Shown piece by piece: positions 33,006 through 41,596 of a stretch of 50,381 nt of DNA (its first letter is position 1; each line of letters starts with the position of its first letter). The notes under the pieces were generated by a model that did not search any database, had not been told where the DNA came from, and saw only the letters and a program-made list of their open reading frames with translations. The DNA comes from JAHJDR01 sp964526915 (GTDB lineage Bacteria; UBA10199; JADGCS01): NCBI GenBank assembly GCA_964526915.1, contig CAZGMS010000034.1, positions 1-50,381 on the forward strand. The letters are read 5' to 3'. A program made the translations under genes and the position numbers.

Positions 33006-36000
33006 TCACGCCTTGGGTTCGTACAGACTCGCTATTTTTTCGTAAAAACTCCAACGGAATTTGTTTTCTTCGTTGGCAGCGTTGAGCAGTTTTTCAGCAG
33101 CCGCCGGATCAGATTTGGTGAGCATGCGGAAACGGTTTTCCGACAAAGCCCACTCTTTGTAATCCATCTTGGGTGGCTTGGAATCGAGCTTGAACGGGTT
33201 TTTGCCCTCCATTTTGAGTGCCGGGTTGAACCGGTAGAGGGGCCAAAAGCCACTCTCGACCGCGGCCTTTTGATGCGACAAGCCTTTGCGCATATCGATG
33301 CCCTGCGCAATGCAATGCGCGTAGGCGATGATGAGAGACGGCCCTTCGTAGGCCTCGGCTTCCACAAAGGCCTTGACCACCTGATTGTCGTTGGCGCCCA
33401 GGGAAATCTGGGCCACGTAAACATTGCCGTAACTCATGGCCATGAGTCCCAAATCCTTGCGCATGGCTGGTTTGCCACCGGAGGCAAATTTGGCCACAGC
33501 GCCCATGGGGGTCGCTTTGGAGCACTGGCCACCCGTGTTGGAATACACACCGGTATCGAGCACCAGCACATTCACATTGAGACCAGTCGCCAGCACATGA
33601 TCGAGCCCACCGTAACCAATGTCGTAGGCCCAACCATCACCACCAAAGGCCCACACGCTCTTGCGGACCAGATAGTCACTGAGGCTCAGCAGGTGCTTGA
33701 TTTCGGACGAATCGCTTTGGCCTTTGAGTTTTTCGCGCAGCAGCCCCACACGTTTCCACTGCGAAACAATTTCGTCGTCGGTAATCTGACGCGATGTGAT
33801 GAGTTCTTCCACCAAGGTATCGCCAACCACACCTCTGAGTTTGCCAACCAACTCCTTGGCCTGCTCCATGTGTTTGTCGGCCGTGAGCCTGAAGCCCAAT
33901 GCAAATTCCGCACAGTCTTCAAAAAGCGAGTTGGACCAACTGGGCCCCTTGCCTTCAGCGTTCACTGTGTACGGCGTGGTGGGCAGGTTGCCACCGTAAA
34001 TGGAGGAACAACCCGTGGCGTTGGCAATGAGCGAGCGATCACCAAAGAGTTGTGTCATGAGGGTGATGTACGGGGTTTCACCGCAACCCGCACAGGCGCC
34101 TGAATACTCAAAGAGAGGATCACACAACTGCGCGCCCTTGACGGTATCGACCTTGATGGTCCCTCTGGGGACCGAGGTGAGCTTTAGGAAAAAGTCGTAA
34201 TTGACTCGTTCCGTATCCCTGAGGGGCATCTGCTCAGCGAGATTGATGGCCTTTTTGCCCGCATCCTGTTTGTCTTTTGCCGGACAGGCCTCAATGCAAA
34301 CACCGCAACCCGTGCAATCCTCTGGTGCCACCTGAATGGTGTAACACTTGCCCTGCAATTCCTTGCCACCCTTGGCCGGCACGTATTTGAAAGTGGGAGG
34401 AGCCTTTTCAACCTGTGCCTGATCATAGATTTTGGCGCGGATGGCCGCATGCGGGCAAACCGCCACGCACTTGGTGCACTGGATGCAGAGGTCTTTTTCC
34501 CAAACGGGAATATCAAGTGCCAGATTGCGTTTTTCGTACTGGCTGGTCGCTGTGGGGAAAGTGCCATCGGCGGCAAACGCACTCACGGGCAGTTCGTCGC
34601 CTTTGTAAGAAATGATCTTGCCCAAAATGTCCTTGACGTACGCTGGGGCATTGCTGGTCACAGGAGGCGGCAAAACGATGGTGCTGGTGGCTTTGCTGGG
34701 CACTTCGACCTGATGCAGATTGGCCAGTGTGCAATCCACGGCCTCGTAATTCTGCCGCACAACGTCATCGCCCTTTTTGCCGTAGGTTTTTTTGATGGCG
34801 TCCTTGATTTTTTTGATTGCCTCATCACGCGGCAAAATTCCCGAAATGGCAAAGAAGCAGGTCTGCATGATGGTGTTGGTGCGCCCACCCATGCCGGTTT
34901 CCTTGGCCACCTTGTTCGCATCGATCACGTAGAACTTGATTTTTTTCTTGACCATGTGTTCCTGATGAATCCGGGGCAGATGATCCCAGATCTCGCGTGC
35001 GGAAAAATGTGTGTTCAACAGAAAGACCGCATTTTCTCTGGCCACAGCGAGCATGTCGTAACGATCCAAAAACACCGACAAGTGACACGCCACAAAGTTG
35101 GCAGAATCGATGAGGTAAATCGATTGAATGGGTTTGGGACCAAAGCGCAGATGCGACACGGTCACGGCACCCGCCTTTTTGGAATCGTACACAAAATAAC
35201 CCTGCACATAATTATTGGTTTCTTCACCAATGATCTTGATGGAGTTCTTGTTGGCCCCCACGGTCCCATCAGAACCCAAACCCCAGAACATGCAACGGAT
35301 CACATTATCGGGCTCGATCATGAAGTTGGCATCACAGGACAAACTGGTGTGGGTCACGTCATCGTTGATCCCCACGGTGAAGTGGTTCTTGGGCTGGGCA
35401 ATCTTCATGTTGTCGCAAACAGCCTTCACCATGGCCGGGGTGAATTCCTTTGACGACAAACCATAGCGACCACCCAAAACCTTGAGTGAGCGACCAGCCT
35501 CAGCCACGGCAGACAACACATCAGTGTACAACGGCTCGCCCACAGCCCCCGGCTCTTTGGTGCGATCCAGCACGGTCAATGTTTTCACGCTCTGGGGAAT
35601 GGCCTTGATAAAATCGGCGACAGAAAACGGCCGGTACACACGCACCTTGATGAGACCAACCTTCTCGCCCTTATGATTCAGGTATTCGAGAGTTTCGTGC
35701 ACAGTATCGGCACCAGAACCCATGAGCACAATCACGCGATCAGCGTCCTTTGGCCCTTCGTAATCAAAAAGATGATAGTGACGACCGACGATCTTGGCAA
35801 ATTTGTCCATGGCTTTTTGGAAAATCGCGGGGGCCTTGTCGTAGCAGGAATTGCAGGCCTCGCGTGCCTGAAAGAACACGTCCGGATTCTGTGCTGTCCC
35901 GCGCAGAACAGGATGATCAGGCGACAGGGCCCTTTGCCGATGGGCAATCACGAGATTATCGTCGATCATGGCCTGCATGTCCTCGACAGTGAGCTGTTCC

Positions 36001-36548
36001 ACCTTTTGAACCTCGTGAGAGGTTCTAAAGCCATCAAAAAAATGAACGATCGGCAGGCGGGCCTCAAGAGTAGCCGCTTGTGTGATGAGCGCGAAGTCCA
36101 TGACTTCCTGCACCGAATTGGCGGCCCACATGGCCCAGCCAGTCCCACGAACACTCATGACATCGGAATGGTCACCAAAGATGGACAGCGCGTGCGTGGC
36201 CAACGTCCTGGCAGTCACATGAAAAACAGTGGATGTGAGCTCGCCAGCGATCTTGAACATATTGGGGATCATCAACAGCAAACCCTGCGACGCTGTGAAC
36301 GTAGTGGTCAAAGCACCTGTCTGCAAGGCACCATGCACCGCGCCCGCCGCGCCGCCTTCGCTCTGCATTTCGACCACCTTGGGAACCGTGCCCCAAATAT
36401 TTTTGAGTCCCTTGGCCGAAAACTCATCAGCCCATTCGCCCATGGGGGATGAGGGTGTGATGGGGTAAATCGCGCACACTTCGTTGATCTTGTGGGCCAC
36501 ATAACCAGCGGCCTCATTGCCATCAATTGTTACCATTTTACGTGCCAT
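33006..36548 (-). CDS. nifJ: Pyruvate:ferredoxin (flavodoxin) oxidoreductase
   Basis: A 1180-residue single-chain PFOR that oxidises pyruvate to acetyl-CoA and CO2 with reduction of ferredoxin or flavodoxin. Domain order is complete. It has the N-terminal pyruvate-binding region YPITPSSPMGEWADEF, the CoA domain, and the gamma domain. A two-[4Fe-4S] ferredoxin domain (CIQCTKCVAVCPHA; CTGCGVCIEACPAK) lies near residues 680-770. The C-terminal TPP domain has ACAGCGETPYITL, the GGDGWAYDIGYGG metal/TPP motif and DTGVYSNTGGQCS. GGAGA 7 bp upstream selects the ATG at 36548. A possible promoter (TTGCTG, 17 bp, TATTAA) lies in the 36561-36677 gap. It implies anaerobic, ferredoxin-linked metabolism. 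Confidence 0.96.
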   Translation of the reverse strand: MARKMVTIDGNEAAGYVAHKINEVCAIYPITPSSPMGEWADEFSAKGLKNIWGTVPKVVEMQSEGGAAGAVHGALQTGALTTTFTASQGLLLMIPNMFKIAGELTSTVFHVTARTLATHALSIFGDHSDVMSVRGTGWAMWAANSVQEVMDFALITQAATLEARLPIVHFFDGFRTSHEVQKVEQLTVEDMQAMIDDNLVIAHRQRALSPDHPVLRGTAQNPDVFFQAREACNSCYDKAPAIFQKAMDKFAKIVGRHYHLFDYEGPKDADRVIVLMGSGADTVHETLEYLNHKGEKVGLIKVRVYRPFSVADFIKAIPQSVKTLTVLDRTKEPGAVGEPLYTDVLSAVAEAGRSLKVLGGRYGLSSKEFTPAMVKAVCDNMKIAQPKNHFTVGINDDVTHTSLSCDANFMIEPDNVIRCMFWGLGSDGTVGANKNSIKIIGEETNNYVQGYFVYDSKKAGAVTVSHLRFGPKPIQSIYLIDSANFVACHLSVFLDRYDMLAVARENAVFLLNTHFSAREIWDHLPRIHQEHMVKKKIKFYVIDANKVAKETGMGGRTNTIMQTCFFAISGILPRDEAIKKIKDAIKKTYGKKGDDVVRQNYEAVDCTLANLHQVEVPSKATSTIVLPPPVTSNAPAYVKDILGKIISYKGDELPVSAFAADGTFPTATSQYEKRNLALDIPVWEKDLCIQCTKCVAVCPHAAIRAKIYDQAQVEKAPPTFKYVPAKGGKELQGKCYTIQVAPEDCTGCGVCIEACPAKDKQDAGKKAINLAEQMPLRDTERVNYDFFLKLTSVPRGTIKVDTVKGAQLCDPLFEYSGACAGCGETPYITLMTQLFGDRSLIANATGCSSIYGGNLPTTPYTVNAEGKGPSWSNSLFEDCAEFALGFRLTADKHMEQAKELVGKLRGVVGDTLVEELITSRQITDDEIVSQWKRVGLLREKLKGQSDSSEIKHLLSLSDYLVRKSVWAFGGDGWAYDIGYGGLDHVLATGLNVNVLVLDTGVYSNTGGQCSKATPMGAVAKFASGGKPAMRKDLGLMAMSYGNVYVAQISLGANDNQVVKAFVEAEAYEGPSLIIAYAHCIAQGIDMRKGLSHQKAAVESGFWPLYRFNPALKMEGKNPFKLDSKPPKMDYKEWALSENRFRMLTKSDPAAAEKLLNAANEENKFRWSFYEKIASLYEPKA

Positions 36549-36677
36549 AGTGTTCTCCAAAAAATATGATTTGAGATTAAAGTTTTCGCGCGTTTAATAG
36601 TGAAAAAAAACGCGTTCAGCAAGAGTTAACTGGGGATGAATTTGAGATTTTTATTGATATAAATCAGGAATTAACGG

Positions 36678-37034
36678 TCAAAAGGCCTCTCCCTCTTCTT
36701 CGTCTTCTTCTTCGCTGTAATCCTCGTCATCGATTTCGTCGTCGTCAAAGGTGAGGTCTTTGAGATCGGGGGTATTGTCTTCGGGGTCTTCATAAGTCAG
36801 AGAATCATCCACCCAGACCTTGTTTTTGTAATTGTCCAAGCCCAGAATCTCTCCCAAAAGCTCATCGATAATCTGAAGTTCTTCCTCACTCGACACCCTG
36901 CCACTGACAGTGATGCTGGCATCAACAACCTCAAAATCAATATAGTGAAGACTCAGCCGTCCATCTTCTTCGAAGGCTTCCATAATTTGCTCGAGGATTT
37001 CCTCGTCTGTCATGGTCTCGGTGTTAATGGCCAT
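36678..37034 (-). CDS. Small acidic protein with BON-like N-terminus
   Basis: A 118-residue protein. Residues ~8-75 (ETMTDEEILEQIMEAFEE, then the strands IDFEVVDASITVSGRV) resemble a BON fold, a putative lipid- or membrane-associated alpha-beta module. The last ~35 residues are almost entirely Asp and Glu. AGGAG just upstream fixes the start at 37034. There is no signal peptide, so it appears cytoplasmic. Function unknown; the polyacidic tail could act as an electrostatic or nucleic-acid-mimicking arm. Confidence 0.75.
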   Translation of the reverse strand: MAINTETMTDEEILEQIMEAFEEDGRLSLHYIDFEVVDASITVSGRVSSEEELQIIDELLGEILGLDNYKNKVWVDDSLTYEDPEDNTPDLKDLTFDDDEIDDEDYSEEEDEEEGEAF

Positions 37035-37087
37035 AAACGCTCCTAAAAATTCTGTTGGCTTTTCGGCGGGCATATGATGCGAAACAG

Positions 37088-38131
37088 TCACTTTGTCAAA
37101 TTATTTGTGTTAGACTTCATCCCTATGTTATGTTTAATTTTTTTCAGTTGTACGCCCACAATTTCGTAATCCATGAGTCCAATGCCAACCCCAACCCATA
37201 ACAAGACCCTGAGTCTCCTGACGATCTGAACGCTGACACCCATATCGGGAGAAAAACCGTAGAGGCTAAACAGGCTCGCGTACAAACCTTCCAAAATGCC
37301 CAAAGCGCCGGGGATGAACCCGAACGTCGCGGCGAAAAATGAAGTGAGGGCCGCCAGGATCACGCCAAAAGTGAAATCCAGTCTTCCCGAAAAGGCATAA
37401 AAGGCGATCATGATTTCGACAGCGCCTAAAACACGGCCCGCAAAGTGGTAGGCAAAGGCCTTGAAGAACATTGTCTTCGGTCGATCACGGTAATAAGCCA
37501 AATTGCTTTTCAGCTCACACAGAACATCATGCACTTTGGGAAAACGTCTTGCGACATCAAACCAGCGAAACAGGTGTTCAAAGGCACCAAAGCCTTGACC
37601 CGTTACCAACTGCACGATCACCGTGGTGAGGATCGAACAAAGTACCACGTACACAGCGAGCAACAGCAAATGGAACCACAGGGGAAAGGAGATGGGCTGT
37701 GTGAAAATGATCAAAATGCCAACGATGTTGAAATACTGTGTGGCCAACGCGTGCATGACCCGATCGATGACCACCGACCTGAGTCTGGCCTCGGGACCAA
37801 AATGTTTTTGCAACAAGACCAGCCTCACGGGGTCACCCGCCATGAAACCCAAAGGGGTCATGAAGTTCACGCCTTCACCGCAAAGTTTGATGCGCAACAA
37901 TTCCCAGTAAGAGATTGTTTTTTTCAGTCCCTGAAACATGAGTTGCCAGGCTCGCGTGTAGCACAACATCCACAAAAAAGAATTGGCGGCGACAAACAGG
38001 AGAGCATAACGCAGCTGCACCAGATGCCCCAAGACCAGCGCAAGCCCTCCGATCTTGTGTATGGTGAAGGACAAAATCCCCAACCCGACCAGAAAAGCCA
38101 GCACGCGCAAAATGTAACCTTCTTTTTTCAT
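37088..38131 (-). CDS. Flippase-like integral membrane protein (paralogue of 13144-14163)
   Basis: About 347 residues and eight predicted transmembrane helices of the PF03706/YbhN type. Motifs FMAGDPVRLVLLQKH, SVVIDRVMHALATQ, PGALGILEGLYASLF and QIVRRLRVLLWVGVG align with those of the gene at 13144. I start at ATG 38131 (MKKEGYILRV); the longer frame upstream is only translated heptamer repeat. It follows the nucleotidyltransferase and phosphatase genes on the same strand, which suggests handling of a lipid-linked or head-group substrate; this is inference. Confidence 0.82.
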   Translation of the reverse strand: MKKEGYILRVLAFLVGLGILSFTIHKIGGLALVLGHLVQLRYALLFVAANSFLWMLCYTRAWQLMFQGLKKTISYWELLRIKLCGEGVNFMTPLGFMAGDPVRLVLLQKHFGPEARLRSVVIDRVMHALATQYFNIVGILIIFTQPISFPLWFHLLLLAVYVVLCSILTTVIVQLVTGQGFGAFEHLFRWFDVARRFPKVHDVLCELKSNLAYYRDRPKTMFFKAFAYHFAGRVLGAVEIMIAFYAFSGRLDFTFGVILAALTSFFAATFGFIPGALGILEGLYASLFSLYGFSPDMGVSVQIVRRLRVLLWVGVGIGLMDYEIVGVQLKKIKHNIGMKSNTNNLTK

Positions 38132-38139
38132 TTTAGAAA

Positions 38140-38340
38140 CCGTGGATCGTGGATCGTTGATCGTGAATCGTAGAGTATTATTTGTCATTTCGGCATCACG
38201 CTGGGATGACAAAAAAAACACAGCCAATATCCTTAAGGGCACTAGCGATCCACGATCTACGATCCACGATCCACGATTCACGGTCCACGATCCACGATTT
38301 ACGATCCACGATCCACGATCTACGATCCACGATTCACGAA
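38140..38340. repeat. Large heptamer arrays (GTGGATC and ATCCACG) in inverted orientation
   Basis: About five GTGGATC-type units lie at 38141-38176. About thirteen ATCCACG-type units (variants ATCTACG, ATTCACG, GTCCACG, ATTTACG) lie at 38248-38340. The two arrays are reverse complements and could fold on each other. Between them is a GTCAT...ATGACA palindrome at 38186-38220. The right array contains the stop of the nucleotidyltransferase gene. Confidence 0.88.
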
Positions 38341-39042
38341 AATCACCCTTCTCGCCTTCTCCCAATCTTCTGGCGTATCGATCTCCGTCCACCACGATCC
38401 AGAAATATCACAGATGGCGATTTTTTCTCCCCGCGTAACCAACTCGTTCAACACGGCCTCCACATTAGCCTTCTCTCCCAAACGTGTGCCCGTTGCGTCA
38501 CATGCCGCCCAATATTGTGAAAGCCTACCGTGTGGGACATAGGTCACACCAACATACCCCAGCTGATAACATATCAGTTTCTTGTCCATCGTGACAAGCA
38601 AACCCTCATGAGCATCAACCTTCATGTCGTCGTCGGTCAAAATACGGTCATGATCACAAAAAACAGTGATCTCATCGGAAACATGCGAAAACATTTTCTC
38701 GTACGTCTCTGTGGCATAGTGATGATCTGCATTGAACAACAGAAAAGTGTCCTGTATTTCTGAGCGCACACACAACAGTGAGTACAGATTGCCCCACTCA
38801 TAGCACGCGTTGAACACAACATCATAATCCACAAAACCAAAGCGGTTCAAAAACGCCCCCATCTTGTTCGACAAATGCCCCGTCACAATGATTTTGCGGC
38901 CTCGTGTCAGGCGATCCACCTCGGTGAGCGTGTACCACAAATAGGGCTTGCCTTCAGCAATGGGAACCAGACTCTTGGGGAGATCGGCGTTCACAGCTTC
39001 CAAACGCACTCCCTTGCCCGCGGCTAAGATGACAGTTTGCAC
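38320..39042 (-). CDS. Sugar/choline-phosphate-type nucleotidyltransferase
   Basis: A 240-residue NTP transferase. The N-terminal TVILAAGKGVRL and DLPKSLVPI are the nucleotide-binding signature. NACYEWGNLYSLL and DTFLLFNADHHY resemble the N-x-x-Y...N-x-x-S-L and D pattern of LicC-like (phosphocholine/phosphoinositol cytidylyltransferase) enzymes; the actual substrate is not determined. GGAGG 8 bp upstream of the GTG at 39042 selects that start. The gene overlaps the phosphatase stop by 19 bp. Its tail (IFVNRGS) is encoded by ATCCACG heptamers. Confidence 0.85.
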   Translation of the reverse strand: MQTVILAAGKGVRLEAVNADLPKSLVPIAEGKPYLWYTLTEVDRLTRGRKIIVTGHLSNKMGAFLNRFGFVDYDVVFNACYEWGNLYSLLCVRSEIQDTFLLFNADHHYATETYEKMFSHVSDEITVFCDHDRILTDDDMKVDAHEGLLVTMDKKLICYQLGYVGVTYVPHGRLSQYWAACDATGTRLGEKANVEAVLNELVTRGEKIAICDISGSWWTEIDTPEDWEKARRVIFVNRGS

Positions 39043-39665
39043 AGTAATTCCTCCAAACACGCAATAAATGTCAGCGGCAACCCCAAGACCTCAAACTCAC
39101 TTTGCGTAAAGGTCCCCAGTTTGGCCACAAAACGAATGTTGTTCTCAGCAGCACACCGCGCGTCATGCAGGGAGTCCCCCACAAAAAGCAGTTCGTCGGC
39201 AGAAATCCCAAAATGTTTTTTGATGTGTTCAAAATGAGGCTTTCCTTTGGCCAACCCATTCCCGAATCCCAAAATCAGATCAAACAAATCGCGCAAAGGT
39301 TCCATTTTTTTTGTGACATTCTCTGCCAAATTGTTTGACGATACACAAATGCGCAATCCCCGCTCACGCAGTGATGATATGACTGATCTCACCTCGGGAT
39401 AAAAAGGCTTTTCAAAATACCCAGCCAGTTTCAATTCTTCAAAATCCCGTTCGGCCTGCAGATTGCTTGGTGCACCGGGAAACAGCTTTTCCAGTTGTTG
39501 TACAAACGGCAGGCCCGATGTTTGCCTGTACAGGCGGGCACCTTCCTCGAGCGACACACCAAAGTGTTTGTGCAACACGGTACTCGCCACAACCGCAAAA
39601 TCCCCCATCGAGTCGACCAAAGTGCCATCGAGATCAAAAATGATGATTTTCTTTTTTTCCTCCAC
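39024..39665 (-). CDS. HAD-family phosphatase (phosphoglycolate phosphatase-like)
   Basis: A 213-residue HAD hydrolase. Motif I is IIIFDLDGTLVDS (nucleophile Asp), motif II ICVSSNN, motif III the Lys in LAKGKPHFEHI, and motif IV FVGDSLHDARCA. A C1-type helical cap lies between residues ~18 and 95. It is probably a small-molecule phosphatase; the overlap with a nucleotidyltransferase suggests it prepares or removes a phosphorylated head group in the same pathway. The start is GTG at 39665. Transcription would begin near the nested inverted-repeat element at 39715. Confidence 0.85.
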   Translation of the reverse strand: MEEKKKIIIFDLDGTLVDSMGDFAVVASTVLHKHFGVSLEEGARLYRQTSGLPFVQQLEKLFPGAPSNLQAERDFEELKLAGYFEKPFYPEVRSVISSLRERGLRICVSSNNLAENVTKKMEPLRDLFDLILGFGNGLAKGKPHFEHIKKHFGISADELLFVGDSLHDARCAAENNIRFVAKLGTFTQSEFEVLGLPLTFIACLEELLCKLSS

Positions 39666-39714
39666 CCCTACCCTCTCTCACCACGCGTAAAAAAAGGCAC
39701 TCATCATAACATTT

Positions 39715-39861
39715 CGGACACTGCTCAAGACATGTTTTGAAGACACTTCACAAAATTCATGACCCGTGACAAAATAACCATCATGAATTTTGTGGGCGAA
39801 AAAATTTGCAAGCGGCAAATTTTTGAGTGGTGTCTGAAAAACATGTCTTGAGCAGTGTCCG
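39715..39861. mobile_element. 147-bp MITE-like element with nested inverted repeats
   Basis: Terminal inverted repeats start CGGACACTGCTCAAGACATG. They match for 24 bp without mismatch and 30 of 32 overall (39715-39746 against 39830-39861). Inside are a perfect 14-bp inverted repeat (39749-39762 with 39781-39794) and a perfect 10-bp hairpin (39800-39809 with 39815-39824). TTT flanks both ends, a possible 3-bp target duplication. No open frame fits inside. It occupies the divergent promoter region between the phosphatase operon and nadE. Confidence 0.8.
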
Positions 39862-39925
39862 TTTGCCTACATGTTAGCCTTGCCTTTTTTCGAGTCCCCG
39901 CCTTAAACTCAAACTTGGAACCGAA

Positions 39926-39944
39926 ATCAAGCTTGAAGCTTGAT
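39926..39944 (+). promoter_or_regulatory. 19-bp perfect palindrome upstream of nadE
   Basis: ATCAAGCTT and AAGCTTGAT flank a central G, 27 bp before the nadE ATG. It could be an operator. It can equally be read as two AAGCTTG heptamers, so it may belong to the repeat class. Confidence 0.45.
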
Positions 39945-39970
39945 AAAACTCAGTCTATGGCTGGCGCATA

Positions 39971-41596
39971 ATGAAAATCGCCCTGGTCCCACTCAACCCC
40001 ACTGTTGGAGACATCCCCGCAAATGTCGACAAGATTCTGGGCTTCATTGACAGCGCCATTGCCCAGCACTGTGACCTCATCATTTTCCCCGAAATGTCGC
40101 TCATTGGATACCCCGCCAAGGATTACCTGTTTTACCCCTGGGTTCTGTACCAACAGCAGGCCTCAATCGCCAAACTCAAGAGACGTTCAAAGAACATCGG
40201 CATCGTTGTGGGAGGCTTGGGAAGACACAAGGGAATCGGGCGCCCTTTTTTGAATCAGGCGTTTATTTTTCACAACGGACAAAAACACACTTACACGAAA
40301 CAGCTCCTGCCCAATTACGACGTCTTCGATGACTGGCGTTATTTCTCTCCCGGAACGGAGCCACTCATCCTCAAAATGAATGGCAAAAGGTTTGGTTTCA
40401 CCATTTGCGAGGATATCTGGTTTAGCGAGGACCAGATCAAAACACAATACCCGCAGGACCCCCTCAACCAATACCGTGACCGGAAACTGGACTTTCTGAT
40501 CAACATCTCGGCCTCACCGTTCGAATTCGATAAACCCCCGCGACGTGCCAAACTCATCAGCCACATCAGTCAGACCCTGCATTGTCAGGTGATCTACGTC
40601 AACCAGTCGGGAGCAAACGACGATCTGATTTTTGACGGCAGTGCCCTGGTTTGTCACACAAACGGCAAGTTCATCTACAAAGCCCCGCCCTTTACGGAAG
40701 ATCTCTTTGTTTTTAACACAGATGAACCCCGCATTTTTCTACCCCTCAAGTCATCCAAGAGCACTAAATACGAACTGCTCGAACAGGCGCTCATCACAGG
40801 CATCAGGGATTATTTTGGCAAAATGGGATTTACTCAGGCCGCCTTGGGCTTGTCTGGCGGTGTCGATTCGGCACTGGTGGCCACTTTGGCGGCAAAGGCT
40901 TTGGGGCCCGAAAATGTTCTGGGAGTCATGTTGCCCTCGCGCTATTCATCGGATCACAGCATCACGGATTCTCAGTCCCTGGCCAAGCAACTGGGCATCC
41001 AAACCATGCAGATCAACATCGATCCGTTGCACAAGGTGTATGAAAAGTTTTTTCACAAGATTTTTCCGCAAGGCGTGTCCGATCTGACCGAACAAAACAT
41101 CCAGGCCCGTATTCGCGCGAATCTGCTCATGGCCATCTCGAACAACTCAGAAAGGTTGCTCCTCAACACCAGCAACAAGTCCGAACTCGCCATGGGTTTC
41201 GGTACCATGTACGGCGATCTTTGCGGGGCCATTGCCGTGATTTCGGATCTGACCAAAACACAGGTTTACGAACTTTGTGGCCACCTCAATCTGCAAAAGG
41301 AGATCATCCCCAAAAACATCCTCAAAAAGGCGCCATCAGCGGAGCTCAAACCCGATCAAAAGGATTCCGATACCCTGCCACCCTATGACAAACTCGACCC
41401 CTTGCTTGATGTGTTGATCAACCAATACGGCCAAGGCGTTGATTTCGATTCGTGTGACGACCTGACCAGAAAGGTGATGAATACCATCATGAAAAACGAG
41501 TGGAAGCGTTTTCAGGCACCACCCACGCTCAGGATTTCTAACAAGGCCTACGGCGCGGGGCGCCGCATTCCTGTGGTGGGCAAATTGCGCATTTAG
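39971..41596 (+). CDS. nadE: Glutamine-dependent NAD+ synthetase
   Basis: A 541-residue two-domain enzyme that amidates nicotinate adenine dinucleotide to NAD+. The N-terminal nitrilase-type glutaminase domain has Glu in FPEMSLIGYPAKD (about 41), Lys in YTKQLLPNYDVFDD (about 113) and Cys in FTICEDIW (about 148). The C-terminal synthetase domain has the PP-loop GLSGGVDSALVA (about 295) and NKSELAMGFGTMYGD. The pattern is the ~540-residue bacterial type. No strong Shine-Dalgarno site precedes the ATG; a 19-bp palindrome lies upstream. Its last 4 bp overlap the convergent coiled-coil gene. Confidence 0.95.
   Translation: MKIALVPLNPTVGDIPANVDKILGFIDSAIAQHCDLIIFPEMSLIGYPAKDYLFYPWVLYQQQASIAKLKRRSKNIGIVVGGLGRHKGIGRPFLNQAFIFHNGQKHTYTKQLLPNYDVFDDWRYFSPGTEPLILKMNGKRFGFTICEDIWFSEDQIKTQYPQDPLNQYRDRKLDFLINISASPFEFDKPPRRAKLISHISQTLHCQVIYVNQSGANDDLIFDGSALVCHTNGKFIYKAPPFTEDLFVFNTDEPRIFLPLKSSKSTKYELLEQALITGIRDYFGKMGFTQAALGLSGGVDSALVATLAAKALGPENVLGVMLPSRYSSDHSITDSQSLAKQLGIQTMQINIDPLHKVYEKFFHKIFPQGVSDLTEQNIQARIRANLLMAISNNSERLLLNTSNKSELAMGFGTMYGDLCGAIAVISDLTKTQVYELCGHLNLQKEIIPKNILKKAPSAELKPDQKDSDTLPPYDKLDPLLDVLINQYGQGVDFDSCDDLTRKVMNTIMKNEWKRFQAPPTLRISNKAYGAGRRIPVVGKLRI

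Noticed and set aside
38248..38340. CRISPR-like appearance of the ATCCACG array
   Set aside because: The units are 7 bp and contiguous with no spacers; there are no cas genes.
38132..38395. N-terminal extension of the flippase-like protein (37088 gene)
   Set aside because: The extra ~88 residues are a translation of GATCCAC heptamers (repeated WIVDRGS/WIVNRGS). The first hydrophobic helix follows the ATG at 38131.
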